DNA from: TMED14 sp002378565
Lineage (GTDB): Bacteria > Bacteroidota > Bacteroidia > Flavobacteriales > Schleiferiaceae
Length of the DNA: 64,000 nucleotides
Reading direction: 5' to 3'
Assembly: GCA_943846715.1 (NCBI GenBank)
Contig: OX044356.1
Coordinates: 558,001-622,000, forward strand
Shown one piece after another: positions 43,665-53,800 of this stretch. A program made the translations under genes and the position numbers. Position 1 is the stretch's first letter, and every line of letters begins with the position of its first letter. The notes under the pieces were generated by a model, which worked only from the letters and a program-made list of their open reading frames with translations, made no database searches and had not been told where the DNA came from.

Positions 43665-44246
43665 ATGCTCGGATTGCAACTGCCTTCAGACCCTCGATGG
43701 GCCCACGCCGCCTCCATGCGCATGGATGCTATTTTGACTGACCATTGTTGGTGTGAGCAAAAAGCTGCTTCAACAGCTATTTCCTTGATGATAGGCTACC
43801 CTGAGCTGGATGACCTGGTTAAGGCCATGTCTGCGCTTGCCCGTGAGGAGATGAGTCATTTTGAAATGGTGCATGCGCACCTCATGAAGCGTGGACTCAA
43901 ACTCGGAAACGACAACAAGGATGAATACGTTGCCCGAATCAAAACATTTTTCCCGCCTGGGGGTCATCGCATGACCCGATTGGTCCATCGCTTGCTGATT
44001 GCGGCACTGATTGAAGCCAGAAGTTGTGAGCGATTCAGGCTTTTGTCCTCCGTACTGGAAGATGAAGAGCTTTCGACCTTCTACTCCCGCCTGATGGTTT
44101 CTGAAGCCAACCATTACACCATGTTTTTGCAATTTGCTAGGCAATATGGTGACTTGAAGCAAGTCAATGCCCTTTGGCAGGAACTGTTGGCCTTTGAGGC
44201 AAAGGTCCTGCTTGAGTTTAACCGCCCCCAATTCATCCATGGATAA
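43665..44246 (+). CDS. miaE: tRNA-(ms2)io6A hydroxylase MiaE-like
   Basis: 193 residues from the ATG at 43665. Ferritin-like diiron protein: CEQKAASTA, AREEMSHFEMVHAHL (ExxH), SCERFRLLSS and SEANHYTMFLQFA (ExxHY) supply the metal ligands. It hydroxylates the isopentenyl group on A37 made by MiaA, which is also in the window. miaB is absent here. A gene start further upstream would overlap the mltF-like gene and lie before the promoter. It is followed closely by gcvT. Confidence 0.9.
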   Translation: MLGLQLPSDPRWAHAASMRMDAILTDHCWCEQKAASTAISLMIGYPELDDLVKAMSALAREEMSHFEMVHAHLMKRGLKLGNDNKDEYVARIKTFFPPGGHRMTRLVHRLLIAALIEARSCERFRLLSSVLEDEELSTFYSRLMVSEANHYTMFLQFARQYGDLKQVNALWQELLAFEAKVLLEFNRPQFIHG

Positions 44247-44262
44247 CCCCTTAAATACATCA

Positions 44263-45369
44263 ATGATGACTGAACAGACAGTTGTATTATCGACAGAACT
44301 CCACGACAAGCACCTTGCTTTGGGAGCAAAAATGGTGACTTTTGCGGGCTACCACATGCCACTGCAATACCAAGGTTTACGCGTAGAGCACCATGCTGTT
44401 CGCCAATCTATTGGGGTGTTTGATGTGTCGCACATGGGGGAGTTTTGGGTCAAGGGACCAGATGCTTTGGCCTTTTTGCAGTCGGTTGTATCCAATGATG
44501 TAGCGAAGCTAACCTCTGGGAAAATCCAATACGCTTGCCTGCCAAACGATAAGGGGGGCATCGTTGATGATTTACTGGTGTACTGTGAATCAGAAAGCCT
44601 CTACATGTTGGTTGTCAATGCATCTAACATGGCAAAGGACATGGCTTGGCTGGAAGGCCATACAGGCGGTTTTGATGCCACAATCAGTGATGCATCCTTG
44701 GAGACTTCGTTGTTGGCGGTGCAAGGCCCCAAAACGATTGAAGCCTTGCAATCATTGACAGAAGTGGACTTAGCTGACATGACTTATTACACCTATGCAT
44801 GGGGCCGTTTTGCTGGCGTTGATGAGGTGCTCATCAGTGCCACGGGCTACACGGGGTCAGGCGGATTTGAGCTTTACATCCCTAAGGGTAAGGCCGCACA
44901 AGTTTGGGATGCCATCTTGGAGGCAGGTCAGCCGTATGGGATTGAACCTGCTGGACTTGCTGCGCGTGACACGCTTCGCCTGGAGATGGGGTTTTGTCTC
45001 TACGGCAATGACATTGATGAAAGCACATCACCGTTGGAGGCAGGCCTTGGATGGATCACCAAATTCACCAAAACTTTCACCAACTCGGAGGCATTGCTGG
45101 CAGAAAAAACCAGGGGTGTCAGCCGCCGTTTGGTAGGCTTTCACTTGATCGATCGCGGTATACCTAGGCAAGGTTACCCCATCACGAATGCACAAGGGGA
45201 TCACATTGGCATTGTGACCAGTGGAACCATGTCGCCGTCATTGAATCAAGCCATTGGCATGGGCTATGTCCCCAAAGCCTTATCTAAGGCGGATACGGAA
45301 ATTTTCATTGAGGTCAGGGGCAAGCTGTTGCAAGCAAAGGTGACCAAATTGCCATTCTATCAGGGTTGA
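44263..45369 (+). CDS. gcvT: Aminomethyltransferase (glycine cleavage T protein)
   Basis: 368 residues from the ATG at 44263; alternatives are 44239 (overlapping miaE) and 44266. GcvT transfers the methylene of the aminomethyl-lipoyl H protein to THF. Motifs: LGAKMVTFAGYHMPLQY, FDVSHMGEF, GGIVDDLLVY (folate-binding Asp), ATGYTGSGGFELY, and ARDTLRLEMGFCLYG. gcvH and gcvP are not nearby. It is probably co-transcribed with miaE; the gap is 16 bp. Confidence 0.96.
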   Translation: MMTEQTVVLSTELHDKHLALGAKMVTFAGYHMPLQYQGLRVEHHAVRQSIGVFDVSHMGEFWVKGPDALAFLQSVVSNDVAKLTSGKIQYACLPNDKGGIVDDLLVYCESESLYMLVVNASNMAKDMAWLEGHTGGFDATISDASLETSLLAVQGPKTIEALQSLTEVDLADMTYYTYAWGRFAGVDEVLISATGYTGSGGFELYIPKGKAAQVWDAILEAGQPYGIEPAGLAARDTLRLEMGFCLYGNDIDESTSPLEAGLGWITKFTKTFTNSEALLAEKTRGVSRRLVGFHLIDRGIPRQGYPITNAQGDHIGIVTSGTMSPSLNQAIGMGYVPKALSKADTEIFIEVRGKLLQAKVTKLPFYQG

Positions 45370-45380
45370 TGCTTTAAGGG

Positions 45381-45398
45381 GCTTTCTGTTGTGAAAGC
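45381..45398. terminator. Weak hairpin between convergent gcvT and GAPDH
   Basis: GCTTTC/GAAAGC stem with a 6-nt loop TGTTGT; poor T-tract on both sides. Confidence 0.35.
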
Positions 45399-45418
45399 GG
45401 TCTTTGTGTTGAGCCCAA

Positions 45419-46876
45419 TCAAAAGTAGGATTTCCGACTCACGTTTGCTACATGCTTAGCCAATCGCATGACCTGGCGCGTGTAGCCATACTCGTTGTCG
45501 TACCAGACATAAATGACCACATGCTTGCCGTCATGGTGCATGACGGTTGCTTCTGAGTCGAAAATGGCACAGCAAGAATCACCAACAATGTCACTGGACA
45601 CCAGCTCAGCGCTCATGGAAAACTTAATTTGCTCCACCAATTTACCTTCGTAAGCAGCATCTTTCATGATGGCATTGAAGGCTTCGCGGTCAGTGGTCTT
45701 TTTAAGGCTTAAGTTGAGAATAGCCAATGAGCCATTGGGTACAGGAACACGGATGGCATTGCTGGTCAATCGTGAACCCAGTCCAGGAATCACCTTGTCC
45801 ACAGCCTTGCCAGCACCTGTTTCTGTGATCACCATGTTGACGGCTGCCGCGCGACCACGTCGGTATTTCTTGTGCATGTTGTCTACCAAATTCTGGTCAT
45901 TGGTGTAGGCATGAATGGTTTCAATGTGACCTTGCTCAATGCCTAATACATCCTCAATGACTTTCAGTACAGGGACAATGGCATTGGTGGTGCAGCTGGC
46001 CGCTGAAAAGATGGTTTCATCCTTGTCCACATCGAGGTGATTTACCCCAAAGACAATGTTAGGAACCCCACCGCCAGGTGCGGTTAGGAGAACCTTGCTT
46101 GCGCCTTTTGCTTGCGTGTGAAGGTTCAATGCCTCTCTGTCGCGAAAGGCACCCGTGTTGTCAATGATCAAGGCATTATCAATGCCATAGGCAGTGTAGT
46201 CGATTTTTGTGGGATCGCTGGCAGCAATCATCACAACGGGTCGGCCATTGACGATCAATGCGTTGTTTTCATGATCAGTCTCAACGGTTCCGGGGAATTG
46301 CCCATGGATGGAATCCACGCGAAGCAAGGAAGCGCGCTTCTCTAAACTGACTTCGTCTTCACCGCGTGTGACAATGCCGCGAAGGCGCAGCTGATTGCCG
46401 CGACCTTCCTGGCTGATTAGCTCGCGTGCGACCAAGCGGCCGATGCGTCCAAAACCGTACAACACCACGTCAACAGGTTCAGAGTCGGGGTTCTGACTGT
46501 TCATGAAGGCCTTGAGTTTGGCATGAATAAAGGCATTCCTTTCCAGGTAAACGCCTGCTTCACGCTTCCATTCAACTGCCATGCGTCCAATGTCAATGGA
46601 GCTGTTTTGAACAAGGGTTTCTTGCAATGCCTTGATCATGGCCAATGAATCCTGGACAGTGATTGCCTCACCAGCCATATTGCTGGCGTGCACATGAGCC
46701 TGAAGCAATTCAGAAGGCCTTTGATCTACCAGGGCTTGGCGGAAAAGTACCACATGAACATTTTTATCAAAAAAAAGGTCGCCAACGCGCTTAATCAATG
46801 AAGTGGCAGCGCGCTCATCATGCAAGCGTTCAGATGTTTTGCTTGCGTAAAAGGAATGTTTGGAAGAGGGAGTCAT
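45419..46876 (-). CDS. gap: Glyceraldehyde-3-phosphate dehydrogenase, long N-terminally extended form
   Basis: 485 residues from the ATG at 46876; the longer frame to 46912 runs into the -7 element. An N-terminal helical extension of ~130 residues precedes the GAPDH core: LYGFGRIGRLVAREL (139-153), catalytic Cys295 (SAASCTTN) and His322 (ETIHAYTND), C-terminal WYDNEYGY. At the end of the second strand GIVTRGED stands where NAD-type enzymes have an Asp-containing VAIND, which suggests use of NADP. This long form occurs in Bacteroidota beside a standard GAPDH; its metabolic direction is not settled by sequence. Confidence 0.93.
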   Translation of the reverse strand: MTPSSKHSFYASKTSERLHDERAATSLIKRVGDLFFDKNVHVVLFRQALVDQRPSELLQAHVHASNMAGEAITVQDSLAMIKALQETLVQNSSIDIGRMAVEWKREAGVYLERNAFIHAKLKAFMNSQNPDSEPVDVVLYGFGRIGRLVARELISQEGRGNQLRLRGIVTRGEDEVSLEKRASLLRVDSIHGQFPGTVETDHENNALIVNGRPVVMIAASDPTKIDYTAYGIDNALIIDNTGAFRDREALNLHTQAKGASKVLLTAPGGGVPNIVFGVNHLDVDKDETIFSAASCTTNAIVPVLKVIEDVLGIEQGHIETIHAYTNDQNLVDNMHKKYRRGRAAAVNMVITETGAGKAVDKVIPGLGSRLTSNAIRVPVPNGSLAILNLSLKKTTDREAFNAIMKDAAYEGKLVEQIKFSMSAELVSSDIVGDSCCAIFDSEATVMHHDGKHVVIYVWYDNEYGYTRQVMRLAKHVANVSRKSYF

Positions 46877-46909
46877 CAAAGGGTCGGTTGATTCAGTGTA
46901 AGGGTAAGG

Positions 46910-46917
46910 CAAAAGTA
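46910..46917 (-). promoter_or_regulatory. -7 promoter element of the GAPDH gene
   Basis: TACTTTTG on the minus strand, 33 nt before the ATG at 46876. Confidence 0.6.
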
Positions 46918-46991
46918 TTTCTACTTGGGTGAACGGCCATCCTTTCTTGCTGATTTTTTATGCCCCAATGGGTTGAAATTTACACAGTGGT

Positions 46992-48452
46992 TTACAGGGC
47001 GAAAGCAAATACCTCAGGTTGACCGTCAGGCATCAACCCTTGCAAAAGTAGGCCATCACCGGGGTCAAGCGTATTGATGATGGCTGAAACTTCAGCTTGA
47101 TTGCTGACATATTGGTTGTTGAGTCGGACCAGTATGAACCCCTGAGGGACACCTGCTTTAGCTAGGTTTCCTTTGCCGATGTCGCTGATCTTGACACCAG
47201 ACCGCAACCCATAAGTTCGCATCTCAGTCTGCGTCAATGTCTCAAAGGCAGCGCCTAGGGTTCTTAAGCTTTCCATGTCCTCCTGTTGGAGGATGTCGGT
47301 GGTTCCAACGAGGTTTTTTAATGTCACTTGGAAGGACTTGCGATTGCCATTGCGAATCACCTCAATCAATAGCTTGTCACCAGGTTTTTTTGAACCGATA
47401 ATCTCTAAAAGCTCTGCTGTTTTTTTCACAATTTTACCGCCAGCATTGACAATGATGTCACCCTTTTTCAGCCCAGCATCCATAGCGCCCCCCTTGGGGC
47501 TTAGCTCAGCGATGTAAACCCCTTGGCTGAGGTCAATGTCCTCTTGCTCCTTTAAGGCCTGGTTGATGTTGGTGATATTAACCCCTAGGTATGCCCGTTG
47601 AACCACACCATAGGTCATGATGTCATTGACCACCTTACTTACAATGTTTGCAGGTATGGCAAAGCTGTAGCCCTCATAACTTCCTGTGTGGGTAGATATC
47701 GCTGTATTGATGCCAATGAGCTCACCTGAAGTATTGATTAAGGCGCCGCCACTGTTGCCGGGGTTGACGGCAGCATCCGTTTGTATGAAAGCTTCAATGG
47801 CTGATTGGTTGTCAATGATGTTGATGTTCCGGCCTTTTGCTGAAACAATGCCTGCAGTCACCGTTGAGGTAAGGTTGAATGGGTTGCCAACTGCAAGAAC
47901 CCATTCGCCCAGTCGTAAATTGTCAGAATTGGCAAACGTCATGAAGGGGAGGGTTTTGTCACTTGATATTTTCAATACGGCCAAGTCGGTGGTTGCATCG
48001 ATTCCAACAACTTTAGCGACATATTCCCTGTTATTATTAAGCGTTACAGTCAATGATACTGCGTCTTTGACGACGTGATTGTTGGTTACAATGTAACCAT
48101 CGGAGGCAATGATGACACCAGACCCAGATCCTTGAACCATGCGGGGCTGGATTTGAGACCCTTCCTCAGAACCAAAGAAAAAATCCTTGAATGGGTTGAA
48201 ATAATAGCCTTTCTCAACGGTGGTTTTCACATTCACGACTGCATGAACTGCTTGTTCAGCAGCTGATGAAAAATCTGTTGAGCTAACAATCCCAGGTCGG
48301 ATGTTGCTTGTCAACTGGCTTGCTGGAAGGGTGTGATTTTCGTAGACCACTTGCTGGGGTTGGCTTTGCTGAAAAATTGCCGCACCGCTGATGCCACCAA
48401 GAATGCCAATGACCACTGCGCCACCAATGGTTAAATAGGTTGATACCTTCAT
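46992..48452 (-). CDS. Deg/HtrA-type periplasmic serine protease with two PDZ domains
   Basis: 486 residues. N-terminal signal or anchor (LTIGGAVVIGILGGISGAAIF across one helix). Trypsin-like triad: His126 (VTNNHVVKDA), Asp156 (ATTDLAVLKI), Ser234 (NPGNSGGALINTSG). PDZ1 runs ~285-375 (GYLGVNITNINQ type carboxylate loop AYLGVNI), PDZ2 ~395-486. DegP/DegQ-like proteins digest or refold misfolded envelope proteins. It is divergent to dapF; no clear TAnnTTTG is seen at its start. Confidence 0.94.
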   Translation of the reverse strand: MKVSTYLTIGGAVVIGILGGISGAAIFQQSQPQQVVYENHTLPASQLTSNIRPGIVSSTDFSSAAEQAVHAVVNVKTTVEKGYYFNPFKDFFFGSEEGSQIQPRMVQGSGSGVIIASDGYIVTNNHVVKDAVSLTVTLNNNREYVAKVVGIDATTDLAVLKISSDKTLPFMTFANSDNLRLGEWVLAVGNPFNLTSTVTAGIVSAKGRNINIIDNQSAIEAFIQTDAAVNPGNSGGALINTSGELIGINTAISTHTGSYEGYSFAIPANIVSKVVNDIMTYGVVQRAYLGVNITNINQALKEQEDIDLSQGVYIAELSPKGGAMDAGLKKGDIIVNAGGKIVKKTAELLEIIGSKKPGDKLLIEVIRNGNRKSFQVTLKNLVGTTDILQQEDMESLRTLGAAFETLTQTEMRTYGLRSGVKISDIGKGNLAKAGVPQGFILVRLNNQYVSNQAEVSAIINTLDPGDGLLLQGLMPDGQPEVFAFAL

Positions 48453-48502
48453 ATTTGTTGAATTAATTCACTGCTTTAATTTCAAAAACTGTTCCACATC
48501 CT

Positions 48503-48510
48503 TAAATTTG
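48503..48510 (+). promoter_or_regulatory. -7 promoter element of the dapF operon
   Basis: TAAATTTG, 4 nt before the dapF ATG. Confidence 0.65.
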
Positions 48511-48514
48511 AGGT

Positions 48515-49303
48515 ATGAAATCTCATTTCACCAAATACCATGGCGCAGGCAATGACTTCATTCTCATTGATGAGATGGATGGGGATTGGCTGGATGATCG
48601 CATGATTGCCAAGGCTTGTTGCCGGCGAACAGGCATTGGTGCTGATGGTTTGGTCCGATTATCTGTCAGCCATGTAGCTGATTTCAAAGTGACGTATTAC
48701 AATGCTGATGGTGCCTTAGGTAGCTTATGTGGCAATGGCTCGCGCTGTGCCGTAGACTTTGCCAAACGCAGCGACTTGTTCTCAGGTTCTGAATGCTCGT
48801 TTGAAGCGGTTGACGGCTTGCACGAGGCCTGGTGGAAGGGTTCGGATGAGGTCACGATAGCCATGGAGAACATGGCATTGGCAAAGGCTTCGGTAGGGGG
48901 TTACTTCCTGGATACCGGTTCACCACATCATGTTTTTTTGCTGCCTGAATCTGAGGATTTAGGTACATTGGACGTCATGGAATTGGGCAAGAAGCTTAGG
49001 TATGGTTATTATGTAAAACAAGGTGGCTGCAACATCAACTGGGTGCAACCCATACAAGGCGACAATGCCTATGCAATCAGAACCTATGAACGCGGCGTTG
49101 AGTCAGAGACCTTGAGTTGCGGAACAGGTGCAGTCGCAGCAGCATTGATCATCCATCAAGTAAATCGTCTGCCATCACCCATTCAACTGGAGGCTAAAGG
49201 TGGTCGACTAACCATTGACTTTGAAGGATCCGATGCGGGTTTTAAAAAAATTCAACTGACTGGGCCAGTAGTCCAGGTGTACAAAGGGCAATGGCCATGG
49301 TAG
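48515..49303 (+). CDS. dapF: Diaminopimelate epimerase
   Basis: 262 residues. Converts LL-DAP to meso-DAP for peptidoglycan and lysine. The two catalytic cysteines are present: Cys72 (GSLCGNGSRC) and Cys202 (LSCGTGAVAAAL), in two mirrored domains; FTKYHGAGNDFILID is the classic N-terminus. The last 13 bp overlap the GNAT gene. Confidence 0.97.
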   Translation: MKSHFTKYHGAGNDFILIDEMDGDWLDDRMIAKACCRRTGIGADGLVRLSVSHVADFKVTYYNADGALGSLCGNGSRCAVDFAKRSDLFSGSECSFEAVDGLHEAWWKGSDEVTIAMENMALAKASVGGYFLDTGSPHHVFLLPESEDLGTLDVMELGKKLRYGYYVKQGGCNINWVQPIQGDNAYAIRTYERGVESETLSCGTGAVAAALIIHQVNRLPSPIQLEAKGGRLTIDFEGSDAGFKKIQLTGPVVQVYKGQWPW

Positions 49304-49821
49304 ATTTTGATGTGAGATTGCGCGCTCTGGAACCTTCAGACTTGGATCAATTGCTCCAATGGGAAAACAACCCTGAACATTGGAAGGCTGGGCCTCGTTA
49401 CGCCCCTTTCTCGAAAGCCATGATGCAAGCCTACTTGGATGCTGCTAAACGCGACTTTTGGGAGGTGGGACAACTGCGTTGGATGATTGAGGATGCAGCA
49501 TACTCACCCTTGGGTCTTGTTGACATCTATGATGCCAGTCCACTGCACCAGCATGCCTCAGTGGGTTTGTTGGTGGATCCAGCACTTCGAGGCCGAGGCA
49601 TCGCCCCGGCAGCCTTGAAGGCAGTGCAAGCATGGGCTACTGAACATGCATTGCTGCGAACCCTCAAGGCAGAAATGCTGACAATCAATCATGCTGCTCG
49701 ATCGGCATTCACTTCTGCCAACTTCAAAGAAGTTGGAACCATGCAACAGTGGTACCATATGTCAGATGGATGGCAGGATATGGTCATCATGCAATGGCAG
49801 CGACCTAAGCGTCAATCATGA
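49291..49821 (+). CDS. GNAT family N-acetyltransferase (RimJ/RimL-like)
   Basis: 176 residues from 49291 or 49297. Motif A VGLLVDPALRGRGIAPAALKA binds acetyl-CoA; INHAARSAFTSANFKEVGT is the C-terminal motif B. Overall similar to acetyltransferases that modify small molecules or protein N-termini; substrate unknown. It is wedged between dapF and mltG with overlaps on both sides. Confidence 0.9.
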   Translation: MAMVDFDVRLRALEPSDLDQLLQWENNPEHWKAGPRYAPFSKAMMQAYLDAAKRDFWEVGQLRWMIEDAAYSPLGLVDIYDASPLHQHASVGLLVDPALRGRGIAPAALKAVQAWATEHALLRTLKAEMLTINHAARSAFTSANFKEVGTMQQWYHMSDGWQDMVIMQWQRPKRQS

Positions 49822-50810
49822 AGCGGCTTCGTTGGTTAACAAGTCTCGCCATAGGCTTGGCAGCTTTGGTGGCTGTGGCCCTGGTGGCAGAAAGGAAGTA
49901 CCCTGCTGGACCAAAAGACATCGTGGTATTGACAGTCGACGCGGAGACAACTTGGCAAGCTGTTGAGGATCAGTTGGATGGTTCCCTTCAGCCCTGGGTG
50001 TTGAAGCATTGGGCATGGCGAGCAAAGAAGGACAACAGGCAGCCACACCCAGGACATTACCGCTTGCGACATAAGGAGTCCACACTTGCCATGTACCGAC
50101 GAGTCACCTTAGGTTACGAAGATGCCATTAGGGTTCGCTTGAGAGGCTACCAGTCTACGGATGCTGCGTTGGAGGATATAGCCAGTCACTTCCCCCACGA
50201 AAAATCTGCCTTCAGTGAAGCGCTGCAAGATTTTCCGGATCTGGTGTTGATGCCAAACACCTATGACATATACTGGTCAAGCAGTCCAACAAAGGTCTTT
50301 CAGCGGTTGGCGCGTGAATACGACAGCTTTTGGGATGAATCAAGGAAGATGAAAGCCATGGCCCTTTCTCTTGACCCTTCTGAGGTTGTGGTGTTGGCCA
50401 GTTTGGTTCAAGCTGAGTCAAAGATCCTGAGTGACATGGCAACCGTTGCCAGCTTGTACCTCACACGGCTTGCCAGGGGCATGAAGCTTGAGTCAGATCC
50501 AACCGTCATTTTCGCGGTGATGGATCGTGAGCCAGGCCATGAGAAAATTCGCCGCGTAAGTCGAGCCATGACTAAGCTGGATCATCCCTACAATACTTAC
50601 CAGATCAACGGACTTCCACCTAAGCCCCTGGCAACAGTGGATAGCCACATCATTGACTTGGTGTTGGATGCCAGACCTGGTGAGTACCTCTTCATGTGTG
50701 CTGATCCAGATCGTCCGGGTCATCACAATTTTGCCAAGACCCATGGTGGGCATATCCTCAACAAGCTTAAATACGTTGCTTGGCTCAATGGCCAAGGTAT
50801 TTACCGTTAA
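49818..50810 (+). CDS. mltG: Endolytic transglycosylase MltG (YceG-like)
   Basis: 330 residues. One N-terminal membrane helix (SLAIGLAALVAVALVA), then a LysM-like region (~30-100) and the YceG catalytic domain. MltG cuts nascent glycan strands and fixes their length. SDPTVIFAV and YNTYQINGLPPKP are typical. The catalytic EKET-like motif reads VQAESK, so its first Glu is Gln while the second Glu is kept. The ATG overlaps the GNAT stop by 4 bp; a hairpin terminator follows. Confidence 0.92.
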   Translation: MKRLRWLTSLAIGLAALVAVALVAERKYPAGPKDIVVLTVDAETTWQAVEDQLDGSLQPWVLKHWAWRAKKDNRQPHPGHYRLRHKESTLAMYRRVTLGYEDAIRVRLRGYQSTDAALEDIASHFPHEKSAFSEALQDFPDLVLMPNTYDIYWSSSPTKVFQRLAREYDSFWDESRKMKAMALSLDPSEVVVLASLVQAESKILSDMATVASLYLTRLARGMKLESDPTVIFAVMDREPGHEKIRRVSRAMTKLDHPYNTYQINGLPPKPLATVDSHIIDLVLDARPGEYLFMCADPDRPGHHNFAKTHGGHILNKLKYVAWLNGQGIYR

Positions 50811-50814
50811 AGAA

Positions 50815-50843
50815 GAAGGCCGAACACTCAGTGTTCGGCCTTC
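50815..50843. terminator. Long hairpin between convergent mltG and the giant T9SS gene
   Basis: 13-bp perfect stem GAAGGCCGAACAC/GTGTTCGGCCTTC, loop TCA. The T-rich side (TTCTTCTTT) faces the minus-strand gene; the plus side has only GGTTT. Confidence 0.75.
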
Positions 50844-50866
50844 GGTTTAATCAGTGATCAATCAGA

Positions 50867-53800
50867 TCAGTGCTGCACAATGAATTTCCTCATCAAGGTG
50901 CCACCTTCAACTTCAGCAATCACAGTGTACATGCCATTGGCCCACGCACTGACATCGATGTCAAAGCTATTGTAGCCAACGTCGCCTTGAACTGCCTGAT
51001 GCATGATTTCCTTTCCAAGGAGGTCAATCACCCTAAGTTTCAATTTCAAGGGTCGGTCACCATTGAATTGCAGCTGTGCAATCTGGCCAACAGGGTTAGG
51101 GGTAATGTGCCCAAGGAAGAATCCAGGGATTTGATCTTCGTCCATGCCTATGCCAACAATGTCAGCTGGAGTACCTGCAGGTGATTGGTCCAAGCAGAAG
51201 TCGTCAATAGCCCATCCTTCATTCTGTTGGGTAAAGTCAGAGCCAAATCGGAATCGGAAAACCAATTTTCCAGCGTTTTCCACCGTGAATTTGATGTTGG
51301 AGGTGATCCAGCCGTTGGTGTTACCGCTCCAACCTGGACGAATGATGTCCAATGATGTCACGTGTACCGTGTTGTACCACAATCCATTTTGCAAGACGTT
51401 TCCTAAGGTATACCAAGTCACACCACCATCATAGGACCAATCCACTGAGCCACCATCGTGGTACTGCTCTGTCAGCATGTTGTGCTTGAAAGAAAGGCTG
51501 TAGGTGTTGTTGGGGTTCAAGTAGAAGAAAGGTGTGTGCACAGCGCTTTGACTCATAGAGCTGTAATTGCTATCGGCAAACGTCACCCATGCATTTGACC
51601 CACTAGCTGCCGCATTGATTTGCGTCTGGTTAGGGGTTCCAAACTCCCAATCATGCGCCAATTTCTTGTCGTTAGCGTGTAAGGCAACCCATGAGGCAGT
51701 CGTGCTTGATTCAAAGTCATTGCAGTAACCATTGCCTGTTGTGATAGCAATCTCATCCAAGACATCAATCGTGATGCAGAGTTGATCATCTGTGGGGATG
51801 TCATCCAATTTGCTGTCAGGCTTGAAAGTTTCAACACAAACGTTGTAGGATCCAGCGCCACCATTGAGCCAGCCTTGTTCAAAGTCGTACCACATTTTCT
51901 GCCCCTTGAATTTGGGTGTGACATTGCCATTCTTGTCCTTGAAAATCACGGTTTCATAGTTGCTCCACGCACCGCCGTTGACTTGGAATCGCACAAGACA
52001 GCTGTCCAAAGGCTTAGCTCCTGTGTTTTCAATACGGACACGCAAATGGGCTGTGTCGGCAGGAATGATCAGGTACTCCCTGGTGTCAATGGCAATAGGT
52101 GATGCAGAGTTTTGTGGTGGGACATAGATCTCAAAATCATCAATGGACCATCCTTTACCCGTAGCGCCTGCGCCTGATTTCATGACAAAACGAAGCATCA
52201 ATGGATTGCTGTTGTAGTTCCAGATATTCAAAGGAAGCATGGAGGCGATGTAAGACCCACCCGTGCTGCCAGCCCAACCAGCTGAGTTCAATGAGGCAAC
52301 ATTGCTTGCGCCATAGCTTGAGCCATACCAGTTGACGCCGATAGCAATAGCTGCTGTACCAAATAGATTCCATTGTCCACCTTGGAAGTATTCAACCTTG
52401 CCGCCATCACCTGTAGCAAATGAGAACTTTTGCTTGAAACGCAATTCAGCGCCTTGAATGGTGTCAAAGCCTAGCAGGGTTGGAACGCGAAGGATTTCTG
52501 TGCTGTTCTCTTGGTAATCGTCATGTCGCCCAGTAACCCATGAGTTGCTGCCAGAGGCTGCGCCGCTAAATCCAGGTTTTGCAGGTGTGCCATGTTCCCA
52601 CATCTGCATAGTTCCTGAACCACCTTGAGCAAAGAAGCCTAGCTCATCACCGATGCAGTTGTCAAAGTTCTCAGGCCCAACAGGTATTTGAAGGCTAGCC
52701 CTTGCAGAACTGATTTTGCTGGCTGTGTCATTGAAGGCAAAACCATCGCCTGTCATCATGGTCCATGCCTTGACCTCAAATTCACCCAGGTAGTAAGTGG
52801 GAGGTGTGCTAACAGTCAGCGAAACTTCACCGCCTGCAGGGATACTGCCGGTATAGGCAGTGGTGTAGGTGGCTGAATTACTGCTCGTACACAAATCATT
52901 GACTTGGTAAGTGATAGGGATGTTGCTTTTCGCAACGCTACCGTAGTTGCGAATTTTCATGATCACACTCTGAGGGCTGGTCAATGTGGTTGAATTCAAT
53001 GGGGAAGAAATGATGCTTACGCCTAAGTCAGTGGCAGGTCGGTCATAAATAACCAGGTCATCAATGGCCATGTCAGCCTTGTCTCCGCCGCCAATTTTCC
53101 TTGCCAAAATGCGAATTTTAATCACTTGACCCACATAGGCACTCAAGTCAACCATCTGGAATTTCCAGTCTGAAATCTCTGTCAAATGCTTTTGACCAAC
53201 AAGGGGTGCGCCCGCTACTGTTTGCCAATTGTTTGACCCATTGGGTACCACTTGCACATTGAGGATGTTGATGTCAGAACCGTAGAGGTAATACCAGAAG
53301 GAGAGGGTAGGGTTGGTCAGGCCAGTCAGATCGACACATTTGACGGTTCTGAAAAGTGCGGCAGGGCTGTTAGAGCCATAGGATCCTTCAGCGTAAATGT
53401 AATTGCCGTCATTGCGTTTCCAGGACCAGCGAGGGCCCGTTCCAGTTGTCACGGTCAAATCATTGCCAACCATCCATGCAAACTCACCTGAGTTGCTTGC
53501 TGGGTAGACTTCCCAGTTTACGGTGTTGAATGTGCCAGCATTGCCTGCGCTGCCATTACCGGCAACCCAACCGGGTCCGTCAAAGGTTTCAATGGCAGGA
53601 AAGCCTGTAATGGGAACAATGTGCTCAATGAATTTGAAGCCAATCGTGTCATTGTTCAAATTGGGGTCACCTGGTGCCTCACTCCATGCATAGACATGGT
53701 AGTTGCTGAAGGCAGAAAGGTCTGCCTTGGGGGTGAAAGTGTAGGTTGCTGTATCACCTAAGGTCATCGATCGGTAGACGGTGTCGCGATGCGTCACAGT

